This document shows positions 47,859 through 56,558 of a stretch of 64,000 bases of DNA, piece by piece (position 1 is the stretch's first letter; each line of letters starts with the position of its first letter). The notes under the pieces are model-generated. The model was not told the origin of the DNA, made no database searches, and saw nothing but the letters and a program-made list of their open reading frames with translations. Both the position numbers and the translations under genes were made by a program. The stretch is taken from positions 248,001 to 312,000 of the forward strand of contig CAWBFQ010000003.1 of the NCBI GenBank assembly GCA_963788145.1. The letters are read 5' to 3'. Origin of the DNA: UTCFX2 sp963788145 (GTDB lineage: Bacteria; Chloroflexota; Anaerolineae; Anaerolineales; UBA4823).

Positions 47859-49433
47859 TCAGGCACTTCCAGTTTGTTCAAAAGATTCTCCAGCAGGTTC
47901 TCCAGCCATCATCAGTCCTATTCGATCAACACTGGCGTTCTGCCGATCGAGGATACCCATGATCTTCCCTTCAAAAATCACTGCAACCCGATCGGATAAT
48001 GTGCGAATTTCATCCAGGTCTTCTGAGATGAGCAAGATGGCGGTACCATTCTGACGCTCTTCTAAAAGGCGCTTATGGATGTATTCTGTTGCTCCAATAT
48101 CCACTCCCCGGGTAGGTTGGGCTGCAATCAGGATTTTTGGCAGGCGCGAAAGCTCACGCGCCAGGATCAGTTTTTGGATATTACCGCCAGACAAGTTCTT
48201 AATCGGAGTATCCAGGTCAGGTGTTTTTACCGAGAATTGATCGATTAATGTCTGGGCATGTTCGGCCATTTTCTTTAAATTCAGAAAGATACCATTTGTG
48301 AATTCCGGCGCGGCGTGCTCGTGTAGGAATACATTCTCTTCGACCGAAAAATCTCGAATAGCGCCGTCTTGCATTCTTTCTTCGGGAATATAGGCTAACC
48401 CGGCCGAGATGCGAGCTTTCAGTGAGGCTTAAGTCATATCCTGGCCATTAATAATCATCTCGCCGGAGAGTACTTTGCGCAATCCTGCCAAGCACTGAGC
48501 TAGTTCGCGTTGCCCATTGCCAGAAACCCCTGCAAGCCCGATGATTTCACCAGAACGGATTTCCAAATTCACACCGCGCAAGCCCTCCGTCCCGCGATCT
48601 CCCATGGCGCGCAGGTTTTAATCTTCAGACAGCGTTTCTCCGGCCTTATGTGGCTGTGGAGTCAACGGTTTGACTTCTCTTCCAACCATCATACGAACCA
48701 ATTCGTTTCGATCCACTTCACTGGTCTTTTTTGTGCCAATTACCTTGCCGTCGCGTAGCACAGTAACCCGATCGCTGATCGCCAGTACTTCATGCAGCTT
48801 ATGGGAGATGAAGATCAAGGCGTGACCAATTCCGAGCATCTTTCTCAGGGTGGAGAATAAATCATCAACTTCTTGCGGTGTAAGTACTGCGGTTGGCTCA
48901 TCTAAAATGATTAAACTGGCGCCGCGATAGAGGGCTTTTATGATCTCGACGCGCTGCTGTTCCCCGACTGAGAGCTGCCAGATGCAGGCGGTCGGATCCA
49001 CTTTCAAACCGTAGGTCTCGCTCAGCTGCTGGATACGCGGGGCTACTTTTTCCAGGTCAAGCATTGGCTCGTGGCTGGAGCGCATCCCCAAGGCCACATT
49101 TTGGGCGACGGTCAGGGTTTGCACCAGCATAAAGTGCTGGTGGATCATCCCAATTCCGGCATGGATGGCGTCTGCCGGCGAGTGAAATGCCTGGGGCTGC
49201 TCATTAATCAGGATTTCGCCTTCATCAGGTCGGTATAGCCCGTATAACTGACGCATCAATGTGCTTTTCCCTGCTCCATTCTCGCCAAGCAAGGTAACGA
49301 CTTCACCGGCTTTGACATCAAAGCTCACCCGATCGTTAGCTATTACGCCGGGAAATCTCTTCACGATATTTCGCATTTCGACTTTTTGGATCCATGGATT
49401 TCCAGATGTTTTAAGACTGGTTTCCGCTAACAT
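47859..49433 (-). CDS. BMP-type ABC transporter ATPase, system II (two in-frame stops)
   Basis: A single frame of 525 codons with TAA at 48620-48618 and TAA at 48431-48429. NBD1: VTLLGENGAGKSTLM, LSVGEQQRVEII, LIILDEPTAVLTPQEVDD. Between the stops the frame continues as NLRAMGDRGTEGLRGVNLE, SGEIIGLAGV-type Walker A, and SGEMIINGQDMT. After the second stop come ASLKARISAGLAYIPEERM, LSGGNIQKLILARE and QPTRGVDIGATEYI. Both stops are in phase with coding sequence on each side, and CAA is the simplest ancestor. Sequence error or recent inactivation. Confidence 0.85.
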
Positions 49434-49486
49434 GGTTTATCCTCTGTCCAAAACTTGAATTCGACATTGATCCGCGGGCAGAAAGG

Positions 49487-49517
49487 ATCATGGGCGCGGT
49501 TTGCCCGCGCCCATGAT
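49487..49517 (-). repeat. Perfect stem-loop between binding-protein and ATPase genes, system II
   Basis: 13-bp perfect arms (ATCATGGGCGCGG / CCGCGCCCATGAT) and a 5-nt loop. It lies 12 bp beyond the binding-protein stop and 53 bp before the ATPase start. Same place as in system I but different sequence. Confidence 0.78.
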
Positions 49518-49529
49518 TGCCGAAAAATT

Positions 49530-50540
49530 TTACGGTTCTACTTCGATCGTGCCGCTCTTAATGCCCTCGATCGCTTTGTCGCCGGCTGCTTTCACGTCGG
49601 CTGGCAGGCTGTAGCCTGGATTGTAGGCAATCATCAGGCCACCGTTGCTCAGTTGGAGTTTATATGCATCTCCACCCAGTTTTCCACTCTCGCGGTTCTT
49701 GATGATTTCTTTGATCATCCCTTTCCAGTCATAAACCTGGCTGGCGACTACCAGGGCGGGCGCCAATGAGGCTTGATCGGCTTGTGTGCCGAACCAGAGC
49801 ACGTTCCCGGCTTCTTTCGCCGCGCCAATCGAACCGACAACGGACTGGGATGAACCAGTCAGCACATCTGCCCCTGCTGCGATGTGGGTCTTAGCGGCTT
49901 CGGTCATCAGAGCCACATCCGAGAACGAGCCAGTCCAAGTCTTCGAGACCTTAATGGCAGGATCGACCGAGGCGACGCCCTGGGTGAAACCATCGATGTA
50001 GGTCTTGGCATCGCCCACTTCCACTGGACCGGTCACACCGATCAATTTGTTTTTTGTTAGCAATGCAGCCAACACGCCATTGACATAACCGCCTTCCTCA
50101 GCCGCAGCAGTGTAGGCGTAGATATTGGGCATACCAAATGTGTTGACATCGGTGCCCCAAGCGAATGTGGTTTTCAGAAAATCGGGGGCGATTTCCTGAA
50201 CGGAGGAGCCGTATTGCGATCCGTGGGCGATCACAATGTCGTAACCTTGGCTGGCGTAATCGCGAATAGCAGCCGCGGCATCCGGAACTTTGAACATATT
50301 CTCGGAATAGACGATCTCCATCGCAGTCTCGCCACCCATCTCCGCCTGGACAGCTTTCAATGCCGAGAACATCGATTGGCTGAAGGCCATGTCGGTGATC
50401 GAACTGGGCATGACGACTGCAACTCGCACTTTCTTTGCCTCGCTGCTGCTTGGAGCAGCGGCTGGTGCGCAGGCGCTCAACAATAGCATAACGATCAGCG
50501 CTACTTGCAACAAAATGAAAAACTTACGTTTGGTAATCAT
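49530..50540 (-). CDS. BMP-family substrate-binding lipoprotein, system II
   Basis: 336 residues. The start at 50540 (MITKRKFFILLQVALIVMLLL) has a GAGGAGAAAG stretch upstream and a lipobox LLSACAP. BMP pattern: RVAVVMPSSITDMAFSQSM, SQGYDIVIAHGSQYGSSVQEIA, GGYVNGVLAALLTKNKLIGVTG, GADVLTGSSQSVVGSIGAAKE. It is shorter than the system I protein and diverged from it, so the two systems probably take different ligands. Confidence 0.93.
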   Translation of the reverse strand: MITKRKFFILLQVALIVMLLLSACAPAAAPSSSEAKKVRVAVVMPSSITDMAFSQSMFSALKAVQAEMGGETAMEIVYSENMFKVPDAAAAIRDYASQGYDIVIAHGSQYGSSVQEIAPDFLKTTFAWGTDVNTFGMPNIYAYTAAAEEGGYVNGVLAALLTKNKLIGVTGPVEVGDAKTYIDGFTQGVASVDPAIKVSKTWTGSFSDVALMTEAAKTHIAAGADVLTGSSQSVVGSIGAAKEAGNVLWFGTQADQASLAPALVVASQVYDWKGMIKEIIKNRESGKLGGDAYKLQLSNGGLMIAYNPGYSLPADVKAAGDKAIEGIKSGTIEVEP

Positions 50541-50577
50541 CTCTTTCTTTCTCCTCTTGGTTGTAGCATGAATGGTG

Positions 50578-51510
50578 TTAATTTTCGCCTCGTTCAAAAG
50601 GCTTATTTAAGGCAGCCGGTTGGCGGGTGCGATTGACAGCAATTGCCAGAGCGGCTATTGTCAGAAGGTATGGGAGCATGACCATCACATCCGATTCGAT
50701 GTTCACACCCAAAACCTGCAACCAAAGTTGAAGCGCATTAACAGTACTGAATAACAGAGCTCCACCTAGGATGCCCAGAGGTCTCCATCCGCCGAAATAG
50801 ACCAACGCCACAGCGATGAAGCCCTGCCCTGCGGTCAGATTTTCCTGGAATAGATTGACCAGCGATAGAGATAACGAGGCGCCGGCTAAACCAGCTAGCA
50901 CTGAACCCAGGCAAACACTGAAATAGCGGATTTTTTCGACGCTCACGCCGAGAGTATCCGCAGCTGCCGGGTTTTGCCCGACCGATTTTATTTTCAGCCC
51001 GAGGGTGGTTTTATCCATCACCCACCACGCCACCGGCACTAATAAGAATGCTCCATAGACCAGTAAGCTTTGGTTGAATAAAATTTCACCAACCACTGGG
51101 ATATTCCCAAGTACGGGAATTCGGAGAGGGGCAAAACCATCGATCGTCTTCACTGTTCCGATCATCGTTTTGAAGAGCAATGAAGATAAACCCAGGCCAA
51201 ACATATAGAGCCCAATCCCGCTGATGCCTTGTTCCGCCTTCAGAGTGACGCTAATGAAGGACATCAACAAGCCCATCAATAAGCCAGCGACCATGGCTGC
51301 TAGCAGCCCCAGCCAAAGGTTGCCACTAATCATTGCCACGTAGAACCCGCTGAAGCCACCCACCAGCATAATACCATCCACGCCCAGGTTTACAACACCG
51401 GATGTTTGGGCGAAAGCCTCGCCGATGGAGGCATACAAATATGGTGTGGCAAGCCGGATTGCAGACGCCAATATTCCGATGAAAATGGAGGTGGATAAGA
51501 GTTCGCTCAT
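50578..51510 (-). CDS. BMP-type ABC transporter permease 2, system II
   Basis: 310 residues. Family motifs: FAQTSGVVNLGVDGIMLVGGFSG, LGLKIKSVGQNPAAADTLG, TAGQGFIAVALVYFGGWRPLG. The start overlaps the stop of the upstream permease by 4 bp. About nine helices; forms the channel with the neighbouring permease. Confidence 0.93.
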   Translation of the reverse strand: MSELLSTSIFIGILASAIRLATPYLYASIGEAFAQTSGVVNLGVDGIMLVGGFSGFYVAMISGNLWLGLLAAMVAGLLMGLLMSFISVTLKAEQGISGIGLYMFGLGLSSLLFKTMIGTVKTIDGFAPLRIPVLGNIPVVGEILFNQSLLVYGAFLLVPVAWWVMDKTTLGLKIKSVGQNPAAADTLGVSVEKIRYFSVCLGSVLAGLAGASLSLSLVNLFQENLTAGQGFIAVALVYFGGWRPLGILGGALLFSTVNALQLWLQVLGVNIESDVMVMLPYLLTIAALAIAVNRTRQPAALNKPFERGEN

Positions 51511-52676
51511 ATATTCACCTGGTGCGCCTGGATTGATTCACTCCTTTTTATTGCAGCCATCCTACGTCGAGCCGCCCATTGTTGAGATAAGTAGGTTGAC
51601 CCGACGACGAAAAGCACGATCAATCCAAGGATGGCGTCCACCAGGGCAGATGGAACCTGCACCGCCCGCTGCATTTTGTCAGCGCCCACCAACAACCCAC
51701 CGAAAAGTACCGAGGCAGGGATCAACCCGAGCGGGTGTAGCCCCCCAAACAGCGCAGCAACGATCCCGGAAAAACCATAACCGCTGGTAATTCCTTCTAA
51801 TAAGCGGTGCTGCACGCCGATCACCTCGATTACCCCGGCCAACCCGGCAAAGCCGCCTGCCAGGGTGAGCGAAAGCGCTTGAAATACAGGCACGCTGATG
51901 CCGGCGTATCGAGAAGCATCCGGGTTCAGCCCGACGGCGCGGATGCGGTATCCGATGGTCGTACGCCACAAAAAGATGTATACCACAAATGCCAGTGCGA
52001 TTGCAATGATGAGCCCGCTGTGAAGCAGCGTTTGTGGTACAAGGCGGGCCAGCCATACCTGCTCAGGCAGGCGTTCGCTCTGCGCCAAATAGGTCCCTGC
52101 GGTCACCCCAGCTGGATCAATCAGCGGACCGCGGATCAGCAGGTTCATTAACTGCAGCGCGATTGCGTTCATCATGACGGTGCTCAGGATTTCATTGACG
52201 TTAAAACGAGCTTTTAAAATTCCGGGTACAAATCCCCAGGCCGCGCCGGCCAAAAACCCAGCCAGGATAGTTGTCGGGATCAACAACCAGCCAGGCCAGG
52301 TTCGAAAAACCAATGCGAACCAAGTTCCCATCACTGCTCCCAGGATGATTTGTCCCTCAGCGCCAATATTGATTACGCTGGCTCGAAAGGCGATGCATAT
52401 TCCCAGGCCTACCAGAAGGAGCGGTGTGGCTTTTACCAACGCCTGCGTCAGACCAGAAACACTGCCGAAAACTCCGACAATTAGCGCGGAGTATGCTTCG
52501 AGCGGGTTGGCGTTCAAAAAGAGCAGCATAACCGCTCCGGCTAATAAAGCTAGGATCACAGCCAATATAGGCAATGCGCTCCCATAGGCCAAGCGGATCA
52601 GACCGTTTTTGAGTTGGATGGTGAGAGACACTTTCTGTTTTATTTTCACCGAGCTGGCACCATCATTTTTTTGCAT
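51507..52676 (-). CDS. BMP-type ABC transporter permease 1, system II
   Basis: 389 residues, about ten helices. Motifs: TPLLLVGLGICIAFRASVINIGAEGQIILG, ARFNVNEILSTVMMNAIALQLMN, GYRIRAVGLNPDASRYAGISV and GYGFSGIVAALFGGLHPLG. First gene of the system II operon; GGAGG lies upstream of its ATG, and the arcC terminator precedes it. Confidence 0.93.
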   Translation of the reverse strand: MQKNDGASSVKIKQKVSLTIQLKNGLIRLAYGSALPILAVILALLAGAVMLLFLNANPLEAYSALIVGVFGSVSGLTQALVKATPLLLVGLGICIAFRASVINIGAEGQIILGAVMGTWFALVFRTWPGWLLIPTTILAGFLAGAAWGFVPGILKARFNVNEILSTVMMNAIALQLMNLLIRGPLIDPAGVTAGTYLAQSERLPEQVWLARLVPQTLLHSGLIIAIALAFVVYIFLWRTTIGYRIRAVGLNPDASRYAGISVPVFQALSLTLAGGFAGLAGVIEVIGVQHRLLEGITSGYGFSGIVAALFGGLHPLGLIPASVLFGGLLVGADKMQRAVQVPSALVDAILGLIVLFVVGSTYLSQQWAARRRMAAIKRSESIQAHQVNI

Positions 52677-52718
52677 CTTCTAGATAGCCTCCAGGAGTGC
52701 GGTTTGTTCCCAGTCTCA

Positions 52719-52724
52719 ATTATA
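52719..52724 (-). promoter_or_regulatory. Putative -10 box for transporter system II
   Basis: Perfect TATAAT on the minus strand, 43 bp upstream of the first permease gene and just after the arcC terminator. No good -35. Confidence 0.4.
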
Positions 52725-52737
52725 AACAAGAATTATG

Positions 52738-52774
52738 AAAAGGTGGTTGGTCTAAATCAGAGACCAACCACCTT
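52738..52774 (-). terminator. Rho-independent terminator after carbamate kinase
   Basis: A 14-bp-arm hairpin (AAGGTGGTTGGTCT / AGACCAACCACCTT, 7-nt loop) followed on the minus strand by TTTTC. It lies 10 bp beyond the arcC stop and separates the transcarbamoylase/kinase unit from the transporter unit. Confidence 0.85.
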
Positions 52775-52783
52775 TGGACGAGA

Positions 52784-53734
52784 TTAATCTTGCACGATCC
52801 AGGTCCCGTTCTTTCCATCCAGCGCTTCCGCGATGGATTCAGGCCGTGTCACCAGCGCTTTGCCGTTCGGATTGGCTTCCAGGAAGGCGATGACTGCTTC
52901 GATCTTTGGTCCCATGCTGCCAGATAGGAAATGACCTTCAGCATACAGTTTCTTTGCTTCGCTCAGGGTCATCCGGTCGAGCCATTTCTGATCCGGTTTA
53001 TTGTAGTTGATGGCGACCTTATCCACCGCAGTGGAGATCAGGAAGAGATCTACCTTCAGATCTGCCGCCAACAGACTGCTGGCGCGATCTTTATCGATGA
53101 CCGCGTACACGCCCTGCAGTTTTCCTTGCTCATCTTCGACAACCGGAATTCCGCCGCCGCCGACCGCGACTACGATGAAACCCGCGTCAATCAGGGTTTT
53201 AATCGCCTCGCGCTCGACGATTTTCTGTGGGATGGGAGATGCAATCATCCGTCTCCAACCTCGGCCGGCGTCTTCTTTCACCACCCAGCCTTCCTGTACG
53301 AAGACATCTGCTTTATCCTTTGTAGTGAAACCGCCGATGCCTTTGGTCGGGTTCTTAAAACCAGCATCATCACGATCAACCAACACCTGGGTGACGACAG
53401 CTGCAACTGAGCGCTGGATCGAGCGTTGCTTGAACTCATTATCCAATGCGCGGGCGATCATGTAACCGATCGCTCCTTGGGTATCTGCTCCAATCACATC
53501 CAATGGTGTGGAATGGACTTCTGGGGAAGCCAGCTCATTGCGGCGCAAGATGAAACCAACCTGGGGACCATTCCCGTGGGTAACGATCACATTCCAGCCG
53601 CGTTCGATCATATCCGCGATATGTTTGCAGGATTCTTCAACTGCGCTGACTTGAGAAGGGACATCCTCATGCTGTTTATCCAGGATGAGGGAATTGCCGC
53701 CGATGGCGACGACTGCAACTGGGTTAGCGTTCAT
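52784..53734 (-). CDS. arcC: Carbamate kinase
   Basis: 316 residues, normal length. Amino acid kinase fold with VVAIGGNSLIL, VIVTHGNGPQVGFILRRNE, AVGGGGIPVVEDE, VIDKDRASSLLA and SGSMGPKIEAVIAFLEANP. It uses carbamoyl phosphate to make ATP plus carbamate. The YgeW-like transcarbamoylase gene ends 10 bp upstream, and no arginine deiminase is present, so the carbamoyl phosphate probably comes from purine/hydantoin breakdown. Confidence 0.95.
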   Translation of the reverse strand: MNANPVAVVAIGGNSLILDKQHEDVPSQVSAVEESCKHIADMIERGWNVIVTHGNGPQVGFILRRNELASPEVHSTPLDVIGADTQGAIGYMIARALDNEFKQRSIQRSVAAVVTQVLVDRDDAGFKNPTKGIGGFTTKDKADVFVQEGWVVKEDAGRGWRRMIASPIPQKIVEREAIKTLIDAGFIVVAVGGGGIPVVEDEQGKLQGVYAVIDKDRASSLLAADLKVDLFLISTAVDKVAINYNKPDQKWLDRMTLSEAKKLYAEGHFLSGSMGPKIEAVIAFLEANPNGKALVTRPESIAEALDGKNGTWIVQD

Positions 53735-53744
53735 AATCCACCTC

Positions 53745-54725
53745 TTAGCGCATTGTGAGGGCCATCACCGCTTTTTGGGCGTGCATGCGGTTTTCGGCTT
53801 CATCATAGACGACAGAATGCGGGCCATCCATCACGCCATCCGTGACTTCAACATTTCGGTCCGCGGGCAGCGGGTGCATGTAAATGGCATCCGGTTTTGC
53901 CAGAGCCATCTTGTGCTCGTCGGTAATCCAGTGGGCGTATTTCTTAATAATTTTAGCGCCCTCCTCAGGGTCAGGCGTATGCACCATTGCTCCCCAGGAT
54001 TTCGCATAGACAATATCGGCGTCCTTAAAAGCGGCTTCCATATCGTCGGTTACATCGAAGCCAGCGCCGAATTTGCGCGCCTGCTCGCGGGCTTGATCCA
54101 TGATCGCGGGCATTAACTTGAACTCCGGCGGGTGTGCCAGCACGACATCCAGCCCAAAGCGGGGCATCTGCAAGATTAGCGATTGTGGCACAGACATCGG
54201 CTTTTGATACGAAGCAGCGTATGCCCAGGAGACCACCATTTTCTTCCGACGCAAGTCGCGCCCTTTTTTCTCGACGATCGTCATCAGATCGGCCAGAATT
54301 TGGAAAGGGTGGTAGATGTCGCACTGCATGTTCAGGATCGGCACGCGCGAGGCTTTAGCGACATCATTCAAGTACTGATTCCCGATGCCCCAATCCACAT
54401 GCCGGATGGCGATGCCGTCGAAATATCGCCCAAAAATCTCGCCGATTTCTTTGGGGGTATCGCCGTGTGAGATCTGGGTGGATTTGCTTTCAATGAAAGC
54501 GCCATGCCCACCCAATTGGGCCATGCCAGCCTCAAAAGAGCCGCGTGTGCGGGTGCTGGAAAAGAAAAACAGCATTGCCAGCACTTTATCACGTAGGTAG
54601 GCATGCGATTCGCCTAAAGCGCGCTTACGCTTCAGGTCGAAAGCGACATCCAGAACAGTTTCAACTTCTTCCTTGCTGAAATCCAGGTCGCTGATTAAAT
54701 CACGGTTGCGAAGATCTGTTTGCAT
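53745..54725 (-). CDS. ygeW: YgeW-like carbamoyltransferase
   Basis: 326 residues of the aspartate/ornithine transcarbamoylase family. Carbamoyl-phosphate motif FFFSSTRTRGSFEAG, then CDIYHPFQILAD (HPxQ) and YMHPLPADRNVEVTDGVMDG. The last lacks the HCLP of ornithine enzymes and has the HPLPADR form of YgeW-like and related knotted enzymes. YgeW's physiological substrate is unproven; in the E. coli island it is thought to phosphorolyse a carbamoylated amino acid. Adjacent carbamate kinase supports a catabolic direction. Confidence 0.8.
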   Translation of the reverse strand: MQTDLRNRDLISDLDFSKEEVETVLDVAFDLKRKRALGESHAYLRDKVLAMLFFFSSTRTRGSFEAGMAQLGGHGAFIESKSTQISHGDTPKEIGEIFGRYFDGIAIRHVDWGIGNQYLNDVAKASRVPILNMQCDIYHPFQILADLMTIVEKKGRDLRRKKMVVSWAYAASYQKPMSVPQSLILQMPRFGLDVVLAHPPEFKLMPAIMDQAREQARKFGAGFDVTDDMEAAFKDADIVYAKSWGAMVHTPDPEEGAKIIKKYAHWITDEHKMALAKPDAIYMHPLPADRNVEVTDGVMDGPHSVVYDEAENRMHAQKAVMALTMR

Positions 54726-54769
54726 ATTATCCTCTCACTCAGGCGCAGGAATTGCGCCCCTACAATAAT

Positions 54770-55723
54770 CTATTCCATCTTGCCCAATACGAGCGCCAAG
54801 AGAGCCATACGCATCACCACGCCGTAGAAAGCCTCTTGCCAGTAGCGTGACCAATGGGTGATATCGACATCTGGAGGAATTTCATCCATGCGCGGTAGCG
54901 AGTGCAGCAAAATGGCATCCGATTTGGCCTTGTTGTAAAGCAAATCGCGGGTGATCTTGTAATTCGCCGGGGTCATCCCAACATCACCAGAACGCTCATC
55001 GCGCGACTTTGTATAATCGGGCTGAACGACTGGCTCTACCAGGATTACGTCTGCATCGCCGATAGCCTGCTCAACGTGCTCAACTTCTTTGTAGTTCAGG
55101 CTGTATTGCTGCAAATCAGCCTTGAATTCCTCGGTGTGAGACATTCCGGGTGGAGAGACAAAGGTGATCGGGCAATCGAACTGGGTGAGGGCATAGGCTA
55201 GGGAGTGCATGGTGCGCATGCGCATATCGCCCACGGCCAGCCATTTCAAACCATCGATCCGCCCTTTTTCTTTCCAGACAGTGTATAGATCGGTCAGGAT
55301 TTGAGTAGGGTGTTCACCCCAACCGTCGCCGCCATTGATGATCGGAATAGATGCCCATTTTGCGGCTTCCTGGGGGGCGCCTTGCTGGAAGTGGCGCATC
55401 ACGATCACATCACCGTAGAACTCCAGCATCTTCACTGTGTCTTTGATCAACTCCTGGTAGAAGTCGCCAGCGCGGGTCATCTTAGCGTCTGAGAAACCGG
55501 TCACATGACCACCCAGGCGGTGCATAGCGGACTCGTGCGCCAGGCGGGTGCGGGTGCTGGGTTGGTAAAAGGCGGTGACCAGGGTCTTTTCTGCCAACAT
55601 GGTGCTATTCCGCCGGCTGCGAGCGATAGGCTCCAGCTCTTGAGCTACCTCAAGGACGCGAAAGAACTCATTTCTTTCAAAATCCTTGAGTGAAAGGATA
55701 TCACGACCTGAAAAACTGCGCAT
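54770..55723 (-). CDS. Second carbamoyltransferase (aspartate carbamoyltransferase-like)
   Basis: 317 residues. Motifs: FYQPSTRTRLAHESAMHRLGG (carbamoyl-P), GDGWGEHPTQILTDLYTV (HPxQ) and LLHSLPRMDEIPPDVD. The last is close to the ATCase HPLPR motif but with Ser for Pro. No pyrI, pyrC or carA/B is nearby and the gene sits with ygeW and carbamate kinase, so a catabolic role on another carbamoyl acceptor is as likely as pyrimidine synthesis. Confidence 0.82.
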   Translation of the reverse strand: MRSFSGRDILSLKDFERNEFFRVLEVAQELEPIARSRRNSTMLAEKTLVTAFYQPSTRTRLAHESAMHRLGGHVTGFSDAKMTRAGDFYQELIKDTVKMLEFYGDVIVMRHFQQGAPQEAAKWASIPIINGGDGWGEHPTQILTDLYTVWKEKGRIDGLKWLAVGDMRMRTMHSLAYALTQFDCPITFVSPPGMSHTEEFKADLQQYSLNYKEVEHVEQAIGDADVILVEPVVQPDYTKSRDERSGDVGMTPANYKITRDLLYNKAKSDAILLHSLPRMDEIPPDVDITHWSRYWQEAFYGVVMRMALLALVLGKME

Positions 55724-55811
55724 TTCAAAACCTCCGAAAATTGTGTATTGATTTTAGCGGACGCCGCTAGGGTTTAAGCCGAAGCGTGCTGCTATGGTTG
55801 AAAAAATTTTG

Positions 55812-56527
55812 CTAACCGATCCGACGGACTACATGAAATCGGAAGTAGCCGGGTAGAAAATAGCTCAATGAATGGTCGATCGTCTGCCCATCCTTGGTGA
55901 ACAAGTCTGCAATGAAGCATAGCAATACGTCGCCGCGTTGGATCCCTAATGCACGCGCAACCTGGGCGCTGGCAGTGACGGCGTTGATTTCAGTGCGGGA
56001 TGATAAGACAGTGGATTCATATCGTTGAATCAGTAAATCCAAAACAGAACCCGTGAAACTATCTTCAAGTTCTCTCGGCGTCAGGATATTAACCGGTAGG
56101 ATATCGATCAGATAGGCTACCGGTCGATTTTCAGCCATAATCACCGCGAGATATGCATCACCTCCTTACTTTCATCCAGTGATAAGATCTCTGTTTCATC
56201 TTCAATTGCCCTTCTGTGTTCGATATTGAGATCGCCCATCGTCACAGAAAGCCCAGATCGCAAAGCGATTCTTTCGATACTCTCTAGTATTTCCAGTCCA
56301 CTGTCCAGCACGTGTGGGGGCAGATTGACATACGTGCCTGATCCCTGTCTGCGCCGGATGATGCCTTGCGTTTCAAAGGTACGCATGGCTTCGCGCAGAG
56401 TGGCTCTTGAGACAGACAATTGTTCAGCCAGGTTCGGCTCGGATGGTAATCGACCTCCCGGCGTGATTGTGGCGATAATCTGTCCGAGTTGGTCGTGTAG
56501 TCGATGAGAAACAGATGGATTGGTCAT
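55812..56527 (-). CDS. GntR-family regulator with UTRA-type ligand domain (one frameshift)
   Basis: About 238 residues. The N-terminal winged helix (GRLPSEPNLAEQLSVSRATLREAMRTFETQGIIRRRQGSGTYV) is the GntR signature. The frame slips near 56142 after EVMHISR and continues as VIMAENRPVAYLIDILP. The tail (DLFTKDGQTIDHSLSYFLPGYFRF) is UTRA/HutC-like. It lies between the ATCase-like and adenine deaminase genes and is the best candidate regulator of the island. Confidence 0.85.
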
Positions 56528-56558
56528 TGATTGATTTATCGCATTTCTAATACCTGGA

